Under the pieces are notes generated by a model that was not told where the DNA came from, ran no database searches, and worked only from the letters and a program-made list of their open reading frames with translations. This document shows positions 23,150 to 27,044 of a stretch of 27,044 nt of DNA, piece after piece (positions within the stretch are counted from its first letter, which is position 1; every line of letters begins with the position of its first letter). This DNA comes from an uncultured Prevotella sp. (GTDB lineage Bacteria > Bacteroidota > Bacteroidia > Bacteroidales > Bacteroidaceae): the NCBI GenBank assembly GCA_900770845.1, contig CAAGLS010000089.1:1-27044 (forward strand), given 5' to 3'. The translations under genes and the position numbers were made by a program.

Positions 23150-26100
23150 TTAAATACCCAAGCGGAGGGTGAGTGTAATCTGACGCGACAGGGGCGATGA
23201 CACACCACCAGACATCACATACTCGGGATCCTGGCCGTTGAGCTTCGAATCGGAGTAGATCAAGAAGGGATTGGTCACGTCCACCTTCAGAGAGGCAGTG
23301 CTCAGGCCTATGTGGTTGATGAGCGACTTCTCGAAGTCGTAGGTCAGCGAGATATCCTTCATGCGGATGAAGCCACCGTCGGCAACGCGGGCCGTAGAGT
23401 AGTTGTAGGCGTTGTAAGCGAAACTCAGGGGGTTGGTGGAGGCTGCGTAGTTGCGATACTGGCGCACGGAGGCGATCGTGGGAATGTCGGTCTTCATCTC
23501 GTCACCGGGGAGCACCCAGCGGTTCTTGAACTCCTTGGGCATGGCGCTCATGTCGGAATAGGCGGAGGCGAAGACCGGATCGAGACGGATCTTGTTGCCG
23601 AAGCTGTAGGTGATGAACACGTTCAGACGCCAGTTCTTCCAGCGCAGGGTGTTGTTCAAGCCACCGGTGAAGGTAGGCTCCGTGGAACCCTCATAGTGGA
23701 GGAAGCCGAGGTTCTGGAACTCCTGGAAGTTGAGTTCGGTCACGGTCAGCTCACCCTTCTCGTTGATGAACTGGGGCAGACCCTCATCGTTCAGTCCTAC
23801 GAAAGGAATGGAGAACAGCGAGCGGTGGGGATAACCCTTACGGATGTTGCTGCCCGAGTCGTAGATCAGACCCATCACGGTGGACTGAGCCAAGAGGTTC
23901 TTGATTTCCGTATGCGTGTAGGAGAATGTCAGGTCAGTGCCCCACTCCCAGTCCTTGGTGACGATGTTGCGCGAGGAGATGGTCGACTCGATACCCCACG
24001 AGTGCATCTTGGCGTCGTTGGCGAACTTGCGGATCGCACCGCCCACACCGGTGGTGTTGATGTAACCCATCAGGTCGTAGTTGTCGCGGAAGTAGATATC
24101 GTTGACGAAGTTGATGCGGTTGTTGAGGAAACCGAGGTCGAGACCCAGGTTGAACTCCTTCTTCTTCTCGTATGTGAGCTCAGAGTTGCCCAGCTGATAG
24201 AGGGCGATACCCGTCTCCTGCTGGTTGCCCTGCGGACGCCATACGTTCTGGGAGGCGAAGATGGCCGATGCGTTGGAAGCCGTGGTCTGGTCACCCACCA
24301 GAGAGTAGCTGCCGCGCAGCGTGGCGTGGGAGAGCCAGTTCTTGTGGGCCGTGGCCCAGTTCTTGAACCACTCCTCCTCATGGATGTTCCAGCTTGCGCT
24401 GACGTTCCAGGTGGGGAGCCAGCGGCTGCTGCGGTTCTTGCCCATGTTGTTGTTGCCGTCGTAGCGGCCGGTGACGTTCAAGGCGTAGATGCCTTTGTAG
24501 GAATAGTTGAGGTTGGCGAAGTAGGCCAGACGACGCGTGAACTGCTTGCTGAAGGTGTTGAGCGAGGTGCCGCGCTCCTTGGCCTGCTTGTAGAACTGGT
24601 CAGGAAGGGTCTGGATGCGGTTGTTTTCGTAGTCCACACCGTAGACCTTGTTCTCACGGGCGTCGTAGTCGGCACGGTTGGCCTCCATACCCACGAGGGC
24701 ATTGAAGATGTGGGTGTTGGCCCATACGTGGTTATACTGCACGGTGCCACGGAAGTCGAGCTGCTTCACGCTGTTCACGTTCATGATGTTGATACCGCCG
24801 GTGGGCATGACCGACATCGGCAGGGCGTTCTTCACGTCGGGGTCGGTGTAGAGGAACGAGTTGCTGTACATCACGTTGGGGTTGTCCACGCCGGCGCGGT
24901 AGGCCTCGGACTGGTTGGCGTGGTTCTTGATGATGTGCTCACGCGAGGCCTTGTAGAAGCGGTAGTTGCCCAAGAGGTTGATCTCAAGTCCCATGAAAGG
25001 CTTGATGTTGAGCTCGCCGGTGAAGCGCAAGTCGTCGGTGTTGACCTTGATCATGTTGTTGTCCAACTCAGAGAAGATGTTGAACGGAGCGTAGTAGCGC
25101 GTGTAGGTGGCGTTGGGATCCAGCGTACGCGAGGTGTTCATGGCGTAGCTGAAGGGGTTGATGTCGAAGTTGCGGTTCACGGAGCCGTCCACCACGTTGA
25201 CATCCTGGCTGAGCGTACCAGGAGCGTCCTGGTCGCGGTGGCTCATGTTGCCGCGCATGGTCACGGTGATTGCCTTGCTCAGTTTATAGGAAGCGTTGAA
25301 GTTGCCCGTATAGCGCTGCACCTTGCTGTCCTTGTACCATCCCGGGTCGAGCATGGCCGACATAGAAGCGTAGAGGCTGGCACGGTCTGTACCGCTGGAG
25401 ATGCTCACCGAGTGGTTCTGCATGATGTTGTTGTTGAAGAGCAGGTCGAACCAGTTGGTATTGCGGAACTCGGCCTGCTGCAGGTAGGCGTTCATGGCAG
25501 CCTGCGTGTAGGGCAGACCAAACTTGCCGTTGCTCTGGTCATACTGTTTGATAAGCGAGTACATCTGGCCGTAGAGACCCGATGTGGAGCTGTTGGCAAG
25601 GCTGGCATACTCGAGCCAACCCTTGGCCTCCATCTCCTTGTAGATACCCATCTGCTCCTGGGAGTTGGAGATGTTGTAGTCGCCGTAGCTGGGCTTGAGG
25701 CGATAGGTGAACTCACCCGTATAATTGATGGAAGAGTGTCCAGCGCGGCCTTTCTTGGTGGTGACGACCACCACACCGGCCATGGCGCGCGCACCATATA
25801 TAGAGGTAGCGGAGCCATCCTTCAGCACCTGGAAGCTCTCGATATCGTCGGCGTTGAGTCCGGCGATGGCATTGGAAATCAACGTTGTGGCATCACCCGA
25901 CGAGAGGTCATCTGCGCTCACGTTGACGGCATCCTCAAGAATCACGCCGTCGACGACCCACAGAGGGCTTGACGAACCGTAGATAGAGGTAGCGCCACGC
26001 ACGCGGATCTTAGGAGCGGTACCGAAGGTAGAACTGACGTTCTCCACGCTGACACCAGCCACACGGCCTTCAAGGGCACGCGAGGCATCGGCCACACCGT

Positions 26101-26491
26101 CGAGACGCGTCTTCTCGGCATCCACTTTCGTCGTAGCACCGGTGAAGAGACGCTTGTCCATCTTCTGGATACCCGTCACCACGACTTCGTCGAGCTGGTG
26201 GTCGGCTGCCGAGAACATGGCGATCTTCATGTTCGGACTGGCCTTTACCGTAACAGGCTTCATACCAATGTAGGTCACCTCCAGGACAGCACCCTTGGGA
26301 ACATCCAAGGTGAACTCGCCGTCCATGTTGGTGGCAACACCGGTCTTAGTGCCTTTAACCATCACTGAGGCACCGATAATCGGTTGCCCATCTTCCTGAG
26401 AAACTACTGTTCCGGAAATTTTCGTTTGAGCTAAAGCCATCCCTACGAATAGGAACAGAAAGCTCAAAATCAAAGTTAGTCTTCTCTCCAT
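23150..26491 (-). CDS. SusC/RagA-family TonB-dependent outer-membrane transporter, operon 1
   Basis: A transporter of 1113 residues. It has a signal peptide (MERRLTLILSFLFLFVGMALA), a carboxypeptidase-D-regulatory-like domain (about 24-95, ISGTVVSQEDGQPIIGASVM), a TonB-box-like DEVVVTG (101-107), and a plug domain with IRVRGATSIYGSSSPLWVVD and DIESFQVLKDGSATSIYGAR. The barrel ends ITLTLRLGI. ATG 26491 is preferred over ATG 26512, which adds seven residues, because it gives a standard n-region. There is no STN domain and no adjacent sigma/anti-sigma pair. First gene of operon 1, with its own promoter about 210 bases upstream. The partner SusD-like gene follows after 36 bases. Confidence 0.96.
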   Translation of the reverse strand: MERRLTLILSFLFLFVGMALAQTKISGTVVSQEDGQPIIGASVMVKGTKTGVATNMDGEFTLDVPKGAVLEVTYIGMKPVTVKASPNMKIAMFSAADHQLDEVVVTGIQKMDKRLFTGATTKVDAEKTRLDGVADASRALEGRVAGVSVENVSSTFGTAPKIRVRGATSIYGSSSPLWVVDGVILEDAVNVSADDLSSGDATTLISNAIAGLNADDIESFQVLKDGSATSIYGARAMAGVVVVTTKKGRAGHSSINYTGEFTYRLKPSYGDYNISNSQEQMGIYKEMEAKGWLEYASLANSSTSGLYGQMYSLIKQYDQSNGKFGLPYTQAAMNAYLQQAEFRNTNWFDLLFNNNIMQNHSVSISSGTDRASLYASMSAMLDPGWYKDSKVQRYTGNFNASYKLSKAITVTMRGNMSHRDQDAPGTLSQDVNVVDGSVNRNFDINPFSYAMNTSRTLDPNATYTRYYAPFNIFSELDNNMIKVNTDDLRFTGELNIKPFMGLEINLLGNYRFYKASREHIIKNHANQSEAYRAGVDNPNVMYSNSFLYTDPDVKNALPMSVMPTGGINIMNVNSVKQLDFRGTVQYNHVWANTHIFNALVGMEANRADYDARENKVYGVDYENNRIQTLPDQFYKQAKERGTSLNTFSKQFTRRLAYFANLNYSYKGIYALNVTGRYDGNNNMGKNRSSRWLPTWNVSASWNIHEEEWFKNWATAHKNWLSHATLRGSYSLVGDQTTASNASAIFASQNVWRPQGNQQETGIALYQLGNSELTYEKKKEFNLGLDLGFLNNRINFVNDIYFRDNYDLMGYINTTGVGGAIRKFANDAKMHSWGIESTISSRNIVTKDWEWGTDLTFSYTHTEIKNLLAQSTVMGLIYDSGSNIRKGYPHRSLFSIPFVGLNDEGLPQFINEKGELTVTELNFQEFQNLGFLHYEGSTEPTFTGGLNNTLRWKNWRLNVFITYSFGNKIRLDPVFASAYSDMSAMPKEFKNRWVLPGDEMKTDIPTIASVRQYRNYAASTNPLSFAYNAYNYSTARVADGGFIRMKDISLTYDFEKSLINHIGLSTASLKVDVTNPFLIYSDSKLNGQDPEYVMSGGVSSPLSRQITLTLRLGI

Positions 26492-26700
26492 ACAATTATA
26501 GCTGTTGCTCATTAATAAATTATTGTCAGCGTTGATTTGAAATGTTCTACATCTTATCCGGCTGTTTAGGCCTTGATTATAATTTCTCTCTAAATGTGCT
26601 TCATCGTCATAGTAAAGACGGTTGACAGGTTTTCGTTAGGCTTTTGTGGGAAGAGCTGTGTGCGGTGACAGTTTATCAGCACAGCGGTCTCCACGTGTCT
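26492..26700 (-). promoter_or_regulatory. Long 5' leader of operon 1
   Basis: About 200 nt between the predicted transcription start and the start codon with no coding frame. Close to the 5' end GCTGTG and CACAGC (plus-strand 26655-26660 and 26680-26685) can close a hairpin around a 19-base loop. Its sequence is not visibly related to the operon 2 leader. No riboswitch core was recognised. Confidence 0.35.
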
Positions 26701-26707
26701 CACTTTG

Positions 26708-26739
26708 CAAATATAGTATAATTTTCAGAACGTAACAAA
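26708..26739 (-). promoter_or_regulatory. Predicted operon 1 promoter
   Basis: On the minus strand TATATTTG (26708-26715) matches the -7 consensus TAnnTTTG and TTTG at 26736-26739 matches the -33 box, 20 bases apart, which is the expected Bacteroidetes spacing. This is the best complete promoter in the window. Confidence 0.7.
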
Positions 26740-26870
26740 TTATTAACTTAAAAGGGCGAACATCTAAACACAATTTAACATTAAAGCCTGAATCCATTAA
26801 CAATTGGCCATTGAAATGGTATCGGTATTGTAGTAACAATTTAAAAGGAGAAGACACTGAAGACCCACTC

Positions 26871-26965
26871 AAAGACCCACCCCTATCCCCTCCCTGAAAG
26901 GAGAGACCCACCCCTATCCCACGCTGAAAGGAAAGACCCACCCCTATCCCCTCCCTCCGAAGAGG
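26871..26965 (+). repeat. 30-31 bp tandem repeat, three copies
   Basis: AAAGACCCACCCCTATCCC followed by C/ACTCCCTGAAAGG-like sequence is repeated three times (26871-26901, 26902-26931, 26932-26965), the last diverging at its end. It is contiguous, without spacers. On the minus strand it reads GGGATAGGGGTGGGTCT. Minus-strand translation gives low-complexity GIGVGLSF repeats that I judge non-coding. Confidence 0.85.
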
Positions 26966-27010
26966 CTGTAACAAAACCCAATAATCAGGGGTTCGACTTT
27001 ACTTTCCTAG

Positions 27011-27044
27011 CCCAAGAAAAATCACCAACGTGGTTTTTCTTGGG
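27011..27044 (+). other. Strong hairpin at the right edge
   Basis: CCCAAGAAAAATCAC pairs with GTGGTTTTTCTTGGG over 15 positions (14 Watson-Crick, one T-G) around loop CAAC. It reaches the last base of the window, so any T-run or further structure is out of view. It may be a terminator, a repeat unit or the terminal inverted repeat of an element to the right. Confidence 0.6.

Noticed and set aside
23312..25972. An 886-codon open frame on the plus strand
   Set aside because: It is antisense to the operon 1 SusC-like gene, has V/H/E/G-rich random composition and no domain; it results from the codon bias of the true gene.
26636..26974. A 112-codon minus-strand frame with GIGVGLSF repeats
   Set aside because: It is formed by the non-coding 30-bp tandem array and runs across the operon 1 promoter.

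Overview
The window looks like chromosome from a Bacteroidales bacterium, most likely Prevotellaceae (Prevotella or a relative). Three things point there. Two SusC/SusD-type outer-membrane import loci are present. Promoter-like TAnnTTTG (-7) elements, the Bacteroidetes primary-sigma signature, sit upstream of most transcription units. Two secreted proteins share a short C-terminal tail (KGIV-x-KNGRK-x-LNK) of a kind common in Prevotella secreted proteins. No rRNA, tRNA, CRISPR array, complete insertion sequence or phage gene was seen.

Left part (1-7900) is mostly housekeeping. A small exported protein and gyrB are divergent over about 90 bp, each with its own -7 box. gyrB ends in a strong terminator. 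It is followed by a secreted protein that resembles the N-terminal beta-domains of alpha-L-rhamnosidases but lacks a catalytic domain, then a structured intergenic repeat (copy A), then an AraC-family regulator. On the minus strand lie ung, overlapped by a DUF3109 Cys-cluster protein, and gpmA with its own terminator. Between the AraC gene and the DUF3109 gene is a candidate small RNA.

Middle part (7900-8880) is about 1 kb without a convincing gene but dense in structure: 22-bp and 25-bp tandem repeats, a ~180-nt nested palindrome, a 16-bp GC-rich tandem array, a 28-nt perfect inverted repeat, and a second copy (B) of the intergenic repeat seen after the rhamnosidase-like gene. In the long stems examined, the isolated transition mismatches all become G-U pairs in the plus-strand RNA, which hints at function as RNA.

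Right part (8881-26700) is two consecutive minus-strand operons. Operon 1 runs SusC-like receptor, SusD-like lipoprotein, HExxH zinc metallohydrolase lipoprotein, DUF4302 lipoprotein, a secreted protein of unknown function, and an M6-type metalloprotease, ending in a terminator at 15001-15043. Operon 2 runs SusC-like receptor, SusD-like lipoprotein and a small beta-sandwich lipoprotein, ending in a terminator at 8821-8860. Both start with a recognisable -33/-7 promoter and a 190-240 nt leader that opens with a stem-loop. With two proteases and no glycosidase, operon 1 reads as a protein or peptide acquisition system rather than a glycan locus. The right edge (26740-27044) carries a 30-bp tandem repeat and ends exactly on a 15-bp hairpin.
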